In this document: positions 1 to 11,427 of the stretch, in pieces
Position numbering within the stretch: position 1 is the stretch's first letter
How the letters are laid out: the number at the start of each line of letters is the position of its first letter
Assembly: GCA_034359265.1 (NCBI GenBank)
Contig: CP136897.1
Span: 34,831,501 to 34,895,500 of the forward strand
Source: Canna indica
Taxonomy: Eukaryota > Streptophyta > Magnoliopsida > Zingiberales > Cannaceae
Length of the DNA stretch: 64,000 nt
Direction: 5' to 3'
The notes under the pieces: generated by a model
Databases searched by the model: none
What the model saw: the letters and a program-made list of their open reading frames with translations, nothing else
What the model was told of the DNA's origin: nothing
Program-made: the position numbers and the translations under genes

Positions 1-64
1 AAAATGACCCTGAGCAATCCCTCGGACGCTCACCCTTATTAGCCGACGATCAGAAGTGCATGAC
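1..64 (+). promoter_or_regulatory. Partial spacer at left edge: upstream region of copy 1
   Basis: This is the last 64 bases of a spacer, with the promoter-proximal part (cacccttattagccgacg) just before copy 1. The rest of that unit lies outside the window, so the array continues to the left. Confidence 0.9.
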
Positions 65-183
65 GGGTGCTTTCATACCAGCACTAACGCACCGGATCCC
101 ATCAGAACTCCGAAGTTAAGCGTGCTTGGGCGAGAGTAGTACTAGGATGGGTGAACCCTTGGGAAGTCCTCGTGTTGCATCTT
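65..183 (+). rRNA. 5S rRNA: 5S rRNA gene, copy 1
   Basis: Full length. Differs from consensus at G7T, A8T, C91A, C95T, C116T. Confidence 0.93.
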
Positions 184-546
184 TTTTTTTACTACCAATT
201 TGATTGCACGACGAGATCATTTTTTTTACTAATCTTTCTAACCAAACGTTAAGGACGGACGACGTTGTCGACATAAAATTTCGCTGTCGATCGACCGCGC
301 GGGGCCCGCCGCAACCTCTACGGCCGGCTCGATCGACCAACCGACCCGAAAAATTAAAATTTGTAAATAAATAAGAAAAATAACATTTCAATTATTATTT
401 TTGTTTAAAACGGGCGTAACTCCGTGCATTATTGTCCGATTTCAGCTTTTCACGTGGCGCTAAAAGGCGCGAAGAGACGAAGAAAATGACCCCGGGCTAT
501 CCCTCGGACGCTCACCCTTATTAGTCGACGATCAGAAGTGCACGAC

Positions 547-664
547 GGGTGCGATCATACCAGCACTAACGCACCGGATCCCATCAAAACTCCGAAGTTA
601 AGCGTGCTTGGGCGAGAGTAGTACTAGGATGGGTGACCCCTGGGAAGTCCTCGTGTTGCACCTT
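547..664 (+). rRNA. 5S rRNA: 5S rRNA gene, copy 2
   Basis: One C missing from the 91-95 C run in box C; otherwise only G41A. The single-base loss may affect function. Confidence 0.92.
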
Positions 665-1029
665 TTTTTTTACTACCTATTTGATTGCACGACGAGATCA
701 TTTTTTTTACAAATCTTTCTAACCAAACGTTAAGGACGGCGACGTCGTCGACATAAAATTTGGCTATCGATTGCCCGCGCGGGGCCCGCCGCAAACTCTA
801 CGGCCGGCTCGATCGACCAACCGACCCGAAAAATTAAAATTTGTAAATAAGTAAGAAAAATAACATTTCAATTGTTATTTTTCGTTTAAAACGGGCGTAA
901 CTCAGTGCATTATTGTCCGATTTCAGCTTTTCACGTGGCACTAAAAGGCGCGCGAAGAGACGAAGAAAATGACCCCGAGCTACCCCTCGGACGCTCACCC
1001 TTATTAGCCGACGATCAGAAGTGCACGAC

Positions 1030-1148
1030 GGGTGCGATCATACCAGCACTAACGCACCGGATCCCATCAAAACTCCGAAGTTAAGCGTGCTTGGGCGAGA
1101 GTACTACTAGGATGGGTGACCCTCTGGGAAGTCCTCGTGTTGCACCTT
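1030..1148 (+). rRNA. 5S rRNA: 5S rRNA gene, copy 3
   Basis: Full length; G41A, G75C, C94T. Confidence 0.95.
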
Positions 1149-1514
1149 TTTTTTTACTACCTATTTGATTGCACGACGAGATCATTTTTTTTACCAATCT
1201 TTCTAACCAAACGTTAAGGACGGACGACGTCGTCGACATAAGATTTGGCTGTCGATCGCCCGCGCGGGGCCCGCCGCAATCTCTACGGCCGGCTCGATCG
1301 ACCAACCGACCCGAAAAATTAAAATTTTTAAATAAATAAGAAAAATAACATTTAAATTTTTATTTTTCGTTTAAAACGGGCGTAACTCCGTGCATTATTG
1401 TCCGATTTCATCTTTTCACGTGGCGCTAAAAGGCGTGCGAAGAGACGAAGAAAATGACCCCGAGCTATCCCTCGGACGCTCACCCTTATTAGCCGACGAT
1501 CAGAAGTGCACGAA

Positions 1515-1633
1515 GGGTGCGATCATACCAGCATAAACGCACCGTATCCCATCAGAACTACGAAGTTAAGCGTGCTTGGGCGAGAGTAGTACTAGGATGG
1601 GTGACCCCCTAGAAAGTCCTCTTGTTGCACCTT
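1515..1633 (+). rRNA. 5S rRNA: 5S rRNA gene, copy 4
   Basis: Full length but diverged: C20T, T21A, G31T, C46A, G97A, G99A, G108T. Confidence 0.92.
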
Positions 1634-1999
1634 TTTTTTTACTACCTATTTGATTGCACGACGAGATCATTTTTTTTACCAATCTTTCTAACCAAACGTT
1701 AAGGACGGACGACGTCGTCGACATAAAATTTGGCTGTCGATCGCCCGCGCGGGGCCCGCCGCAACCTCTACGGCCGGCTCGATCGACCAACCGACCCGAA
1801 AAATTAAAATTTGTAAATAAATAAGAAAAATAACATTTCAATTATTATTTTTCGTTTAAAACGGGCGTAACTCCGTGCATTATTGTCCGATTTCAGCTTT
1901 TCACATGGCGCTAAAAGGCGCGCGAAGAGACGAAGAAAATGACCCCGAGCTATCGCTCGGACGCTCACCCTTATTAGCCGACGATCAGAAGTGCATGAC

Positions 2000-2118
2000 G
2001 GGTGCGATCATATCAGCACTAACGCACCGGATCCCATCAAAATTCCGAAGTTAAGCGTGCTTGGGCGAGAGTAGTACTAGGATGGGTGAACCATTGGGAA
2101 GTCCTCGTGTTGCAGCTT
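2000..2118 (+). rRNA. 5S rRNA: 5S rRNA gene, copy 5
   Basis: Full length; C14T, G41A, C44T, C91A, C94A, C95T, C116G. The last change weakens the terminal helix. The upstream G-box reads cacatg. Confidence 0.92.
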
Positions 2119-2486
2119 TTTTTTTACTACCTATTTGATTGCACGACGAGATCATTTTTTTTACCAATCTTTCTAACCAAATGTTAAGGACGGACGACGT
2201 TGTCGACATAAAATTTGACTGTCGATCGCCCGCGCGGGGCCCGCCGCAACCTCTACGGCCGTCTCGATCGACCAACCGACCCAAAAAATTAAAATTTGTA
2301 AATAAATAAGAAAAAAATAACATTTCAATTATTATTTTTCGTTTAAAACGGGCGTAACTCCGTGCATTATTGTCCGATTTCAGCTTTTCACGTGGCGCTA
2401 AAAGGCGCGCGAAGAGACGAAGAAAATGACCCAGAGCTATCCCTCGGACGCTCACCCTTATTAGCCGATGATCAGAAGTGCATGAT

Positions 2487-2605
2487 GGGTGCGATCATAC
2501 CAGCACTAACGCACCAGATCCCTTCAGAACTCCGAAGTTAAGTGTGCTTGGGCGAGAGTAGTACTAGGATGGGTGACCCCCTAGGAAGTCCTCGTGTTGC
2601 ACCTT
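2487..2605 (+). rRNA. 5S rRNA: 5S rRNA gene, copy 6
   Basis: Full length; G30A, A37T, C57T, G97A. Base -1 is T instead of C. Confidence 0.94.
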
Positions 2606-2971
2606 TTTTTTTACTACCTATTTGATTGCACGACGAGATAATTTTTTTTACCAATCTTTCTAACCAAACGTTAAGGACGGACGATGTCGTCAAAATAAAA
2701 TTTGGCTGTCGATTGCCCGCGCGGGGCCCGCCGCAACCTCTACGTCCGGCTCGATCGACCAACCGACCCGAAAAATTAAAATTTGTAAATAAATAAGAAA
2801 AATAACATTTCAATTATTATTTTTCGTTTAAAACGGGCGTAACTCCGTGCATTATTGTCCGATTTCAGCTTTTCACGTGGCGCTAAAAGGCGCGCGAAGA
2901 GACGAAGAAAATGACGCCGAGCTATCCCTCGGATGCTCACCCTTATTAGCCGACGATCAGAAGTGCATGAT

Positions 2972-3090
2972 GGATGCGATCATACCAGTACTAACGCACC
3001 GGATCCCATCAGAACTCCGAAGTTAAGCGTGCTTGGGCGAGAGTAGTACTAGGATTGGTGCCCCCCTGGGAAGTCCTCGTGTTGCACCTT
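2972..3090 (+). rRNA. 5S rRNA: 5S rRNA gene, copy 7
   Basis: Full length; G3A, C18T, G85T, A90C. Base -1 is T. Confidence 0.94.
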
Positions 3091-3456
3091 TTTTTTTACT
3101 ACCTATTTGATTGCACGACGAGATCATTTTTTTTACCAATCTTTCTAACCAAACGTTAAGGACGGACGACGACGTCGACATAAAATTTGGCTGTCGATCG
3201 CCCGCGCGGGGCCCGCGGCAACCTCTACGCCCGGCTCGATCGACCAACCGATCCGAAAAATTAAAATTTGTAAATAAATAAGAAAAAAAACATTTCAATT
3301 ATTATTTTTCATTTAAAACGAGAGTAACTCTGTGCATTATTGTCCGATTTCAGCTTTTCACGTGGCGCTAAAAGGCGCGCGAAGAGATGAAGAAAATGAC
3401 CCCGAGCTAACCCTCGGAGGCTCACCCTTATTAGCCGACGATCAGAAGAGCATGAC

Positions 3457-3575
3457 GGGTGCGATCATACCAGCACTAACGCACCGGATCCCATTAGAAC
3501 TCCGAAGTTAAGCGTGCTTGGTGGAGAGTAGTACTAGGATGGGTGACCCCCTCGGAAGTCCTCGTGTTGCACCTT
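3457..3575 (+). rRNA. 5S rRNA: 5S rRNA gene, copy 8
   Basis: Full length; C39T, G66T, C67G, G97C. The intermediate element is altered. Confidence 0.94.
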
Positions 3576-3940
3576 TTTTTTTACTACCTATTTGATTGCA
3601 CGACGAGATCATTTTTTTTACCAATCTTTCTAACCAAACGTTAAGGACGGACGATGTCGTCGACAAAAAATTTGACTGTCGATCGCCCGCGCGGGGCCCG
3701 CCGCAACCTCTACGGCCGTCTCGATCGACCAACCGACCCAAAAAATTAAAATTTGTAAATAAATAAGAAAAATAACATTTCAATTATTATTTTTTGTTTA
3801 AAACGGGCGTAACTCCATGCATTATTGTCCGATTTCATCTTTTCACGTGCCGCTAAAAGGCGCGCGAAGAGACGAAGAAATGACCCCGAGCTATCCCTCG
3901 GACGCTCACCCTTATTGGCCGACGATCAGAAGTGCATGAT

Positions 3941-4059
3941 GGGTGCGATCATACCAACACTAACGCACCGAATCCCATCAGAACTCCGAAGTTAAGTGTG
4001 CTTGGGCGAGAGTAGTACTAGGATGGGTGACCCCCTAGGAAGTCCTCGTGTTGCACCTT
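3941..4059 (+). rRNA. 5S rRNA: 5S rRNA gene, copy 9
   Basis: Full length; G17A, G31A, C57T, G97A. Base -1 is T. Confidence 0.94.
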
Positions 4060-4425
4060 TTTTTTTACTACCTAATTGATTGCACGACGAGATCATTTTT
4101 TTTACCAATCTTTCTAACCAAACGTTAAGGACGGACGACGTCGTCGACATAAAATTTGGCTGTCGATCGCACGCGCGGGGCCCGCCGCAACCTCTACGTC
4201 CGGCTTGATCGACCAACCGACCCAAAAAATTAAAATTTGTAAATAAATAAGAAAAATAACATTTCAATTATTATTTTTCATTTAAAACGGGCGTAACACC
4301 GTGCATTATTGTCCGATTTTAGCTTCTCACGTGGCGCTAAAAGGCGCGCGAAGAGACGAAGAAAATGACCCCGAGCTATCCCTCGGACGCTCACCCGTAT
4401 TAGCCGACGATCAGAAGTGCATAAC

Positions 4426-4544
4426 GGTTGCGATCATACCAGCACTAACGCATCAGATCCCATCAGAACTCCGAAGTTAAGCGTGCTTGGGCGACAGTAG
4501 TACTAGGATGGGTGACCCCCTGGGAAGTCCTCGTGTTGCACCTT
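4426..4544 (+). rRNA. 5S rRNA: 5S rRNA gene, copy 10
   Basis: Full length; G3T, C28T, G30A, G70C. Confidence 0.94.
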
Positions 4545-4802
4545 TTTTTTTTACTACCTATTTGATTGCACGACGAGATCATTTTTTTTACCAATCTTTC
4601 AAACCAAACGTTAAGGACGGACGACGTCGTCGACATAAAATTTGGCTGTTGATCGCCCGCGCGGGGCCCGCCGCAACCTCTACGGACGGCTCGATCGACC
4701 AACCGACCCGAAAAATTAAAATTTGTAAATAAATAAGAAAAATAACATTTCAATTATTATTTTTCGTTTAAAACGGGCGTAACTCCGTGCATTATTGTCC
4801 GA

Positions 4803-4828
4803 TTTCAGCTTTTCACGTGGCGCTGAAA
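4803..4828 (+). other. Perfect 7-bp inverted repeat TTTCAGC/GCTGAAA enclosing the G-box (example, before copy 11)
   Basis: The arms TTTCAGC and GCTGAAA flank a 12-bp centre containing CACGTG. The gctgaaa subfamily keeps the arms perfect; the gctaaaa subfamily has one mismatch. Confidence 0.55.
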
Positions 4829-4911
4829 GGCGCGCGAAGAGACGAAGAAAATGACCCCGAGCTGTCCCTCGGACGCTCACCCTTATTAGCCGACGATCAG
4901 AACTGCATGAC

Positions 4912-5029
4912 GGGTGCGATCATACGAGCACTAATGCACTGGATCCCATCAGAACTCCGAAGTTAAGCGTGCTTGGGCGAGAGTAGTACTAGGATGGGTG
5001 ACCCCCTGGAAGTCCTCGTGTTGCACTTG
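4912..5029 (+). rRNA. 5S rRNA: 5S rRNA gene, copy 11
   Basis: One G missing from positions 97-99; also C15G, C24T, C29T, C117T. Terminator reads cacttgtttttt. Confidence 0.92.
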
Positions 5030-5395
5030 TTTTTTAACTACCTATTTGATTGCACGACGAGATCATTTTTTTTACCAATATTTCTAACCAAACGTTAAGG
5101 ACGGACGACGTCGTCGCCATAAATCTTGGCTGTCGATCGCCCGCGCGGGGCCCGCCGCAACCTCTACGGCCGGCTCGATCGACCAACCGACACGAAAAAT
5201 TAAAATTTGAAAATAAATAAGAAAAATAACATTTCAATTATTATTTTTCGTTTAAAACGGGCGTAACTCCGTGCATTATTGTCCGATTTCAGCTTTTCAC
5301 GTGGCGCTGAAAGGCGCGCGAAGAGACGAAGAAAATGACCTCGAGCTGTCCCTCGGACGCTCACCCTTATTAGCCGACGATCAGAAGTGCATGAC

Positions 5396-5514
5396 GGGTG
5401 CGATCATACCACCACTAACGCACCGGATCCCATCAGAACTCCAAAGTTAAGCGTGTTTGGGCGAGAGTAGTACTAGGATGGGTGACCCCGTGGGAAGTTC
5501 TCGTGTTGCACCAT
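5396..5514 (+). rRNA. 5S rRNA: 5S rRNA gene, copy 12
   Basis: Full length; G17C, G48A, C61T, C95G, C104T. T run interrupted (accatttcttttt). Spacer after it has the 11-bp CG-core deletion. Confidence 0.93.
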
Positions 5515-5871
5515 TTCTTTTTACTACCTATTTGATTGCACGACGAGATCATTTTTTTTACTAATCTTTCTAACCAAACGTTAAGGACGGACGACGTCGT
5601 CGCCATAAAATTTGGCTGTCGATCGCCCGCTGCAACCTCTACGGCCGGCTCGATCGACCAACCGACCCGAAAAATTAAAATTTATAAATAAATAAGAAAA
5701 ATAACATTTCAATTATTATTTTTCGTTTAAAACGGGCGTAACTCCGTGCATTATTGTCCGATTTCAACTTTTCACGTGGCGCTGAAAGGCGTGCAAAGAG
5801 ACGAAGAAAATGACCCCCGAACTCTCCCTCAGACGCTCGCCCTTATTAGCCGACGATCAGAAGTGCATATC

Positions 5872-5990
5872 GGGTGCGATTATACCAGCACTAACGCAAC
5901 GGATCCCATCAAAACTCTGAAGTTAAGCGTGCTTGGGCGAGAGTAGTACTAGGATGGGTGACCCCTTGGGAAGTCCTCGTGTTGCACCTT
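5872..5990 (+). rRNA. 5S rRNA: 5S rRNA gene, copy 13
   Basis: Full length; C10T, C28A, G41A, C47T, C95T. Confidence 0.94.
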
Positions 5991-6356
5991 TTTTTTAACT
6001 ACCTATTTGATTGCACGACGAGATCATTTTTTTTACTGATCTTTCTAACCAAAAGTTAAGGACGGACGACGTCGTCGCCATAAATCTTGGCTGTCGATCG
6101 CCCGCGCGGGGCCCGCCGCAACTTCTACGGCCGGCTCGATCGACCAACCAACCCGAAAAATTAAAATTTGTAAATAAATAAGAAAAATAACGTTTCAATT
6201 ATTATTTTTCGTTTAAAACGGGCGTAACTCCGTGCATTATTGTCCGATTTCAGCTTTTCACGTGGCGCTGAAAGGCGCGCAAAGAGACGAAGAAAATGCC
6301 CCCGAACTCTCCCTCAGACGCTCACCCTTATTAGCCGACGATCAGAAGTGCATATC

Positions 6357-6475
6357 GGGTGTGATAATACCAGCACTAATGCACCGGATCCCATCAGAAC
6401 TCCGAAGTTAAGGGTGCTTGGGCGAGAGTAGTACTTGGATGCGTGACCCCTTGGGAAGTCCTCGCGTTGCACCTT
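6357..6475 (+). rRNA. 5S rRNA: 5S rRNA gene, copy 14
   Basis: Full length; C6T, C10A, C24T, C57G, A80T, G86C, C95T, T109C. Identical to copy 16. Confidence 0.93.
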
Positions 6476-6675
6476 TTTTTTTACTACGTATTTGATTGCA
6501 CGACGAGATCATTTTTTTTACCAATCTTTCTAACCAAACATTAAGGACGGACGACGTCGTCGTCATAAATCTTGGCTGTCGATCGCCTGCGCTAGGCCGG
6601 CCGCAACCTCTACTGCCGGCTCGATTGACCAACCGTCCCGAAAAATTAAAATTTGTAAAAAAATAAGAAAAATAA

Positions 6676-6785
6676 CATACCAGCACTAACGCAACGGATC
6701 CCATCAGAACTCCGAAGTTAAGCGTGCTTGGGCGAGAGTAGTACTCGGATGGGTGACCCCCTGGGAAGTCCTCGTGTTGTACCTT
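6676..6785 (+). pseudogene. 5'-truncated 5S copy 15
   Basis: Gene starts at position 10: the spacer runs aataacat straight into ataccagcac, so the promoter half of the spacer and the first nine or so gene bases are gone. The joint shares CAT with both parents. Also C28A, A80C, C114T. Without a TATA-like element and 5' end it is unlikely to make normal 5S rRNA. Confidence 0.88.
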
Positions 6786-7153
6786 TTTTTTTTTACTACC
6801 TATTTGATTTCACGGCGATATCATTTTTTTTACCAATCTTTCTAACCAAACGTTAAGGACGGACGACGTCGTTGCCATAAATCTTGGCTGTCGATCGCCC
6901 GCGCGGGGCCCGCCGCAACTTCTACGGCCGGCTCGATCGACCAACCAACCCGAAAAATTAAAATTTGTAAATAAATAAGAAAAATAACGTTTCAATTATT
7001 ATTTTTCGTTTAAAACGGGCGTAACTCCGTGCATTATTGTCCGATTTCAGCTTTTCACGTGGCGCTGAAAGGCGCGCAAAGAGACGAAGAAAATGCCCCC
7101 GAACTCTCCCTCAGACGCTCACCCTTATTAGCCGACGATCAGAAGTGCATATC

Positions 7154-7272
7154 GGGTGTGATAATACCAGCACTAATGCACCGGATCCCATCAGAACTCC
7201 GAAGTTAAGGGTGCTTGGGCGAGAGTAGTACTTGGATGCGTGACCCCTTGGGAAGTCCTCGCGTTGCACCTT
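7154..7272 (+). rRNA. 5S rRNA: 5S rRNA gene, copy 16
   Basis: Identical to copy 14; part of the second 797-bp duplicate. Confidence 0.93.
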
Positions 7273-7472
7273 TTTTTTTACTACGTATTTGATTGCACGA
7301 CGAGATCATTTTTTTTACCAATCTTTCTAACCAAACATTAAGGACGGACGACGTCGTCGTCATAAATCTTGGCTGTCGATCGCCTGCGCTAGGCCGGCCG
7401 CAACCTCTACTGCCGGCTCGATTGACCAACCGTCCCGAAAAATTAAAATTTGTAAAAAAATAAGAAAAATAA

Positions 7473-7582
7473 CATACCAGCACTAACGCAACGGATCCCA
7501 TCAGAACTCCGAAGTTAAGCGTGCTTGGGCGAGAGTAGTACTAGGATGGGTGACCCCCTGGGAAGTCCTCGTGTTGTACCTT
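7473..7582 (+). pseudogene. 5'-truncated 5S copy 17
   Basis: Same truncation joint as copy 15. It differs from it only in having the consensus A at position 80. Confidence 0.88.
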
Positions 7583-7950
7583 TTTTTTTTTACTACCTAT
7601 TTGATTTCACGGCGAGATCATTTTTTTTACCAATCTTTCTAACCAAACGTTAAGGACGGACGACGTCGTTGCCATAAATCTTGGCTGTCGATCGCCCGCG
7701 CGGGGCCCGCCGCAACCTCTACGGCCGGCTCGATCGACCAACTAACCCGAAAAATTAAAATTTGTAAATAAATAAGAAAAATAACATTTCAATTATTATT
7801 TTTCGTTTAAAACGGGCGTAACTCCGTGCATTATTGTCCGATTTTAGCTTTTCACGTGGCGCTAAAAGGCGCGCGAAGAGACGAAGAAAATGACCCCGAG
7901 CTGTCCCTCGGACGCTCACCCTTATTAGCCGACGATCAGAAGTGCATGAT

Positions 7951-8069
7951 GGGTGCGATCATACCACCACTAACGCACCGGATCCCATCAGAACTCCGAA
8001 GTTAAGCGTGTTTGGGCGAGAGTAGTACTAGGATGGGTGACCCCGTGGGAAGTTCTCGTGTTGCACCTT
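7951..8069 (+). rRNA. 5S rRNA: 5S rRNA gene, copy 18
   Basis: Full length; G17C, C61T, C95G, C104T, the set seen in copy 12 without G48A, so the two are related. Confidence 0.94.
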
Positions 8070-8436
8070 TTTTTTTTACTACCTATTTGATTGCACGACG
8101 AGATCATTTTTTTTACCAATCTTTCTAACCAAACGTTAAGGACGGACGACGTCGTCGACATAAGATTTGGCTGTCGATCGCCCGCGCGGGGCCCGCCGCA
8201 ACCTCTACGACCGGCTCGATCGACCAACCAACGCGAAAAACTAAAATTTGTAAATAAATAAGAAAAATAACGTTTTAATTATTATTTTTCGTTTAAAACG
8301 GGCGTAACTCCGTGCATTATTGTCCGATTTCAGCTTTTCACGTGGCGCTGAAAGGGGTGCAAAGAGACGAAGAAAATGCCCCCGAACTCTCCCTCGGACG
8401 CTCACCCTTATTAGCCGACGATCAAAAGTGCATATC

Positions 8437-8555
8437 GGGTGTGATAATACCAGCACTAACACACTGGATCCCATCAGAACTCCGAAGTTAAGGGTGCTTG
8501 GGCGAGAGTAGTACTTGGATGGGTGACCCCTTGGGAAGTCCTCGCGTTGCACCTT
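8437..8555 (+). rRNA. 5S rRNA: 5S rRNA gene, copy 19
   Basis: Full length; C6T, C10A, G25A, C29T, C57G, A80T, C95T, T109C. Related to copies 14 and 16. Confidence 0.93.
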
Positions 8556-8921
8556 TTTTTTTACTACCTATTTGATTGCACGACGAGATCATTTTTTTTA
8601 CCAATATTTCTAACCAAACGTTAAGGACGGACGACGTCGTCGCCATAAATCTTGGCTGTCGATCGCCCCCGCGGGGCTCGCCGCAACCTCTACGGCCGGC
8701 TCGATCGACCAACCGACCCAAAAAATTAAAAATTGAAAATAAATAAGAAAAATAACATTTCAATTATTATTTTTCGTTTAAAACGGGCGTAACTCCGTGC
8801 ATTATTGTCCGATTTCAGCTTTTCACGTGGCACTGAAAGGCGCGCGAACAGACGAAGAAAATGACCCTGAGCTGTCCCTCGGACGCTCACCCTTATTAGC
8901 CGACTATCAGAAGTGCATGAT

Positions 8922-9040
8922 GGGTGCGATCATAGCAGCACTAACGCACCGGATCCCATCAAAACTCCGAAGTTAAGCGTGCTTGGGCGAGAGTAGTACT
9001 AGGATTGGTGACCCCCTGGGAAGTCCTCGTGTTGCACCTT
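8922..9040 (+). rRNA. 5S rRNA: 5S rRNA gene, copy 20
   Basis: Full length; C14G, G41A, G85T. Confidence 0.94.
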
Positions 9041-9406
9041 TTTTTTTACTACCTATTTGATTGCACGACGAGATCATTTTTTTTACCAATCTTTCTAACC
9101 AAACGTTAAGGACGGACGACGTCGTCGCCATAAAATTTATCTGTCGATCGCCCGCGCGGGGCCCGCCGCAACCTCTACGGCCGGCTCGATCGACCAATCG
9201 ACCCGAAAAATTAAAATTTGTAAACAAATAAGATAAATAACATTTCAATTATTATTTTTCGTTTAAAACGGGCGTAACTCCGTGCATTATTGTCCAATTT
9301 TAGCTTTTCACGTGGCGCTGAAAGGCGCGCGAAGAGACGAAGAAAATGACCTTGAGTTGTCCCTCGGACGCTCACCCTTATTAGCCGACGATCAGAAGTG
9401 CATATC

Positions 9407-9525
9407 GGGTGTGATCATACCAGCACTAACGCACCTGATCCCATCAGTACTCCGAAGCTAAGCGTGCTTGGGCGAGAGTAGTACTAGGATGGGTGACCCC
9501 CTGGGAAGTCCTCGTGTTGCACCTT
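9407..9525 (+). rRNA. 5S rRNA: 5S rRNA gene, copy 21
   Basis: Full length; C6T, G30T, A42T, T52C. Confidence 0.94.
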
Positions 9526-9892
9526 TTTTTTTACTACCTATTTGATTGCACGACGAGATCATTTTTTTTACCAATCTTTCTAACCAAACGTTAAGGACGG
9601 ACGACGTCGTTGCCATAAATCTTGGCTGTCGATCGCCCGCGCGGGGCCCGTCGCAACCTCTACGGCCGGCTTGATCGACCGACCGACCCGAAAAATTAAA
9701 ATTTGTAAATAAATAAGAAAAATAACATTTCAATTATTATTTTTCGTTTAAAACGGGCATAACCCCGTGCATTATTGTCCGATTTTAGCTTTTCACGTGG
9801 CGCTGAAAGGCGCGTGAAGAGACGAAGAACATGACCCCCGAACTCTCCCTCGGACGCTCACCCTTATTAGACGACGATCAGAAGTGCATATT

Positions 9893-10011
9893 GAGTGCGA
9901 TCATAGCAGCACTAATGCACCGGATCCCATCAGAACTTCGAAGTTAAGCGTTCTTGGGCGAGAGTAGTACTAGGATGGGTGATCCTGCCGGAAGTCCTCG
10001 TGTTGAACTTG
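9893..10011 (+). rRNA. 5S rRNA: 5S rRNA gene, copy 22 (diverged)
   Basis: Full length but one of the most changed: G2A, C14G, C24T, C46T, G60T, C91T, C94T, C95G, T96C, G97C, C114A, C117T. Box C is damaged. Its spacer has the 11-bp CG-core deletion and also lacks about 26 bp of the AT-rich part. Confidence 0.88.
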
Positions 10012-10339
10012 TTTTTTTACTACCTATTTGATTGCACGACGATATCATTTTTTTACCAATCTTTCTAACCAAACATTAAGGACGGACGACGTCGTCGCCA
10101 TAAAATTTGGCTGTCGATCGCCCGCCGCAACCTCTATGTCCGGCTCGATCGACCAACCGACCCGAAAAATAACATTTCAATTATTATTTTTCGTTTAAAA
10201 CGTGCGTAACTCCGTGAATTATTGTTCGATTTCAGCTTTTCACGTGGCGCTGAAAGTCGCGCGAAGAGACTAAGAAAATGACCCCCGAACTCTCCCTCGG
10301 ATGCTCACCCTTATTAGCGGACGATCAGAAGTGCATATC

Positions 10340-10458
10340 GGGTGCGATCATACCAGCACTAACGCACTGGATCCCATCAGAACTCCGAAGTTAAGCGTGC
10401 TTGGGCGAGAGTAGTACTAGGATGGGTGACCCCCTGGGATGTCCTCGCGTTGCACCTT
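10340..10458 (+). rRNA. 5S rRNA: 5S rRNA gene, copy 23
   Basis: Full length; C29T, A101T, T109C. Preceded by the shortened spacer of copy 22 (unit spacing 447 bp). Confidence 0.94.
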
Positions 10459-10824
10459 TTTTTTTACTACCTATTTGATTGCACGACGAGATCATTTTAT
10501 TTACCAATCTTTCTAACCAAACGTTAAGGACGGACGACGTCGTCGCCATAAATCTTGGTTGTCGATGGCCCGTGCGGGGCCCGCCGCAACCTCTAGGGCT
10601 GGCTTGATCGACCAACCGACCCGAAAAATTAAAAATTTTAATTAAATAAGAAAAATAACATTTCAATTATTATTTTTCGTTTAAAACGGGCGTAACTCCG
10701 TGCATTATTGTCCGATTTTAGCTTTTCACGTGGCACTGAAAGGCGCGAGAAGAGAAGAAGAAAATGACCCCGAGCTGTCCCTCGGACGCTGACCCTTATT
10801 AGCCGACGATCAGAATTGCATGAC

Positions 10825-10943
10825 GGGTGCGATCATACCAGCACTAACGCACCGGATCCCATCAAAACTTCGAACTTAAGCATGCTTGATCGAGAGTAGT
10901 ACTAGGATGGGTGACCCCCTGGGAAGTCCTCGTGTTGCACCTT
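10825..10943 (+). rRNA. 5S rRNA: 5S rRNA gene, copy 24
   Basis: Full length; G41A, C46T, G51C, G58A, G65A, G66T. Confidence 0.93.
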
Positions 10944-11308
10944 TTTTTTTACTACCTATTTGATTGCACGACGAGATCATTTTTTTACCAATCTTTCTAA
11001 GCAAACGTTGAGGACGGACGGCGTCGTCGCCATAAAATTTGGCTGTCGTTCGCCCGCGCGGGGCCCGCCGCAACCTCTACGGCCGGCTCGATCGACCAAC
11101 CGACTCGAAAAATTAAAATTTGTAAATAAATAAGAAAAATAACATTTCAATTATTATTTTTCGTTTAAAACGGGCGTAACTCCGTGCATTATTGTTCGAT
11201 TTTAGCTTTTCACGTGGCGCTGAAAGGCGCGCGAAGAGAAGAAGAAAATGACCCCGAGCTGTCCCTCGGACGCTGACCCTTATTAGCCGACGATCAGAAT
11301 TGCATGAC

Positions 11309-11427
11309 GGGTGCGATCATACCAGCACTAACGCACCGGATCCCATCAAAACTTCGAACTTAAGCGTGCTTGATCGAGAGTAGTACTAGGATGGGTGACC
11401 CCCTGGGAAGTCCTTGTGTTGCACCGA
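11309..11427 (+). rRNA. 5S rRNA: 5S rRNA gene, copy 25
   Basis: Full length; G41A, C46T, G51C, G65A, G66T, C107T. First T run reads caccgattttttt. Same gene as copy 30. Confidence 0.93.

Larger units (their letters stand above)
6100..6896 (+). repeat. 797-bp tandem duplication, first copy
   Basis: Contains copy 14 and truncated copy 15, repeated 797 bp later. Shared odd features include cgcaacttctacgg, the aaggc/gtgataatacc variants and the same truncation joint. Breakpoint placed by eye between about 6881 and 6915. Confidence 0.85.
6897..7693 (+). repeat. 797-bp tandem duplication, second copy
   Basis: Contains copy 16 (identical to copy 14) and truncated copy 17 (one base different from copy 15). 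Confidence 0.85.

Noticed and set aside
116..391. Minus-strand open frame of about 91 codons (MKCYFSYLFTNFNFSG...), repeated in most units across the window
   Set aside because: It is antisense to the 3' half of the 5S gene and the following spacer, and recurs only because the DNA is tandemly repeated. It is broken by frameshifts and stops in many units, is poly-Lys/Phe from T and A runs, and matches no protein family I know.
5746..5946. Plus-strand open frames of 60-90 codons (MHYCPISAFHVALKGA..., MSDFSFSRGAERR...)
   Set aside because: They run from the spacer through the 5S gene. Length and frame vary with one-base indels between units, with no sign of coding constraint.
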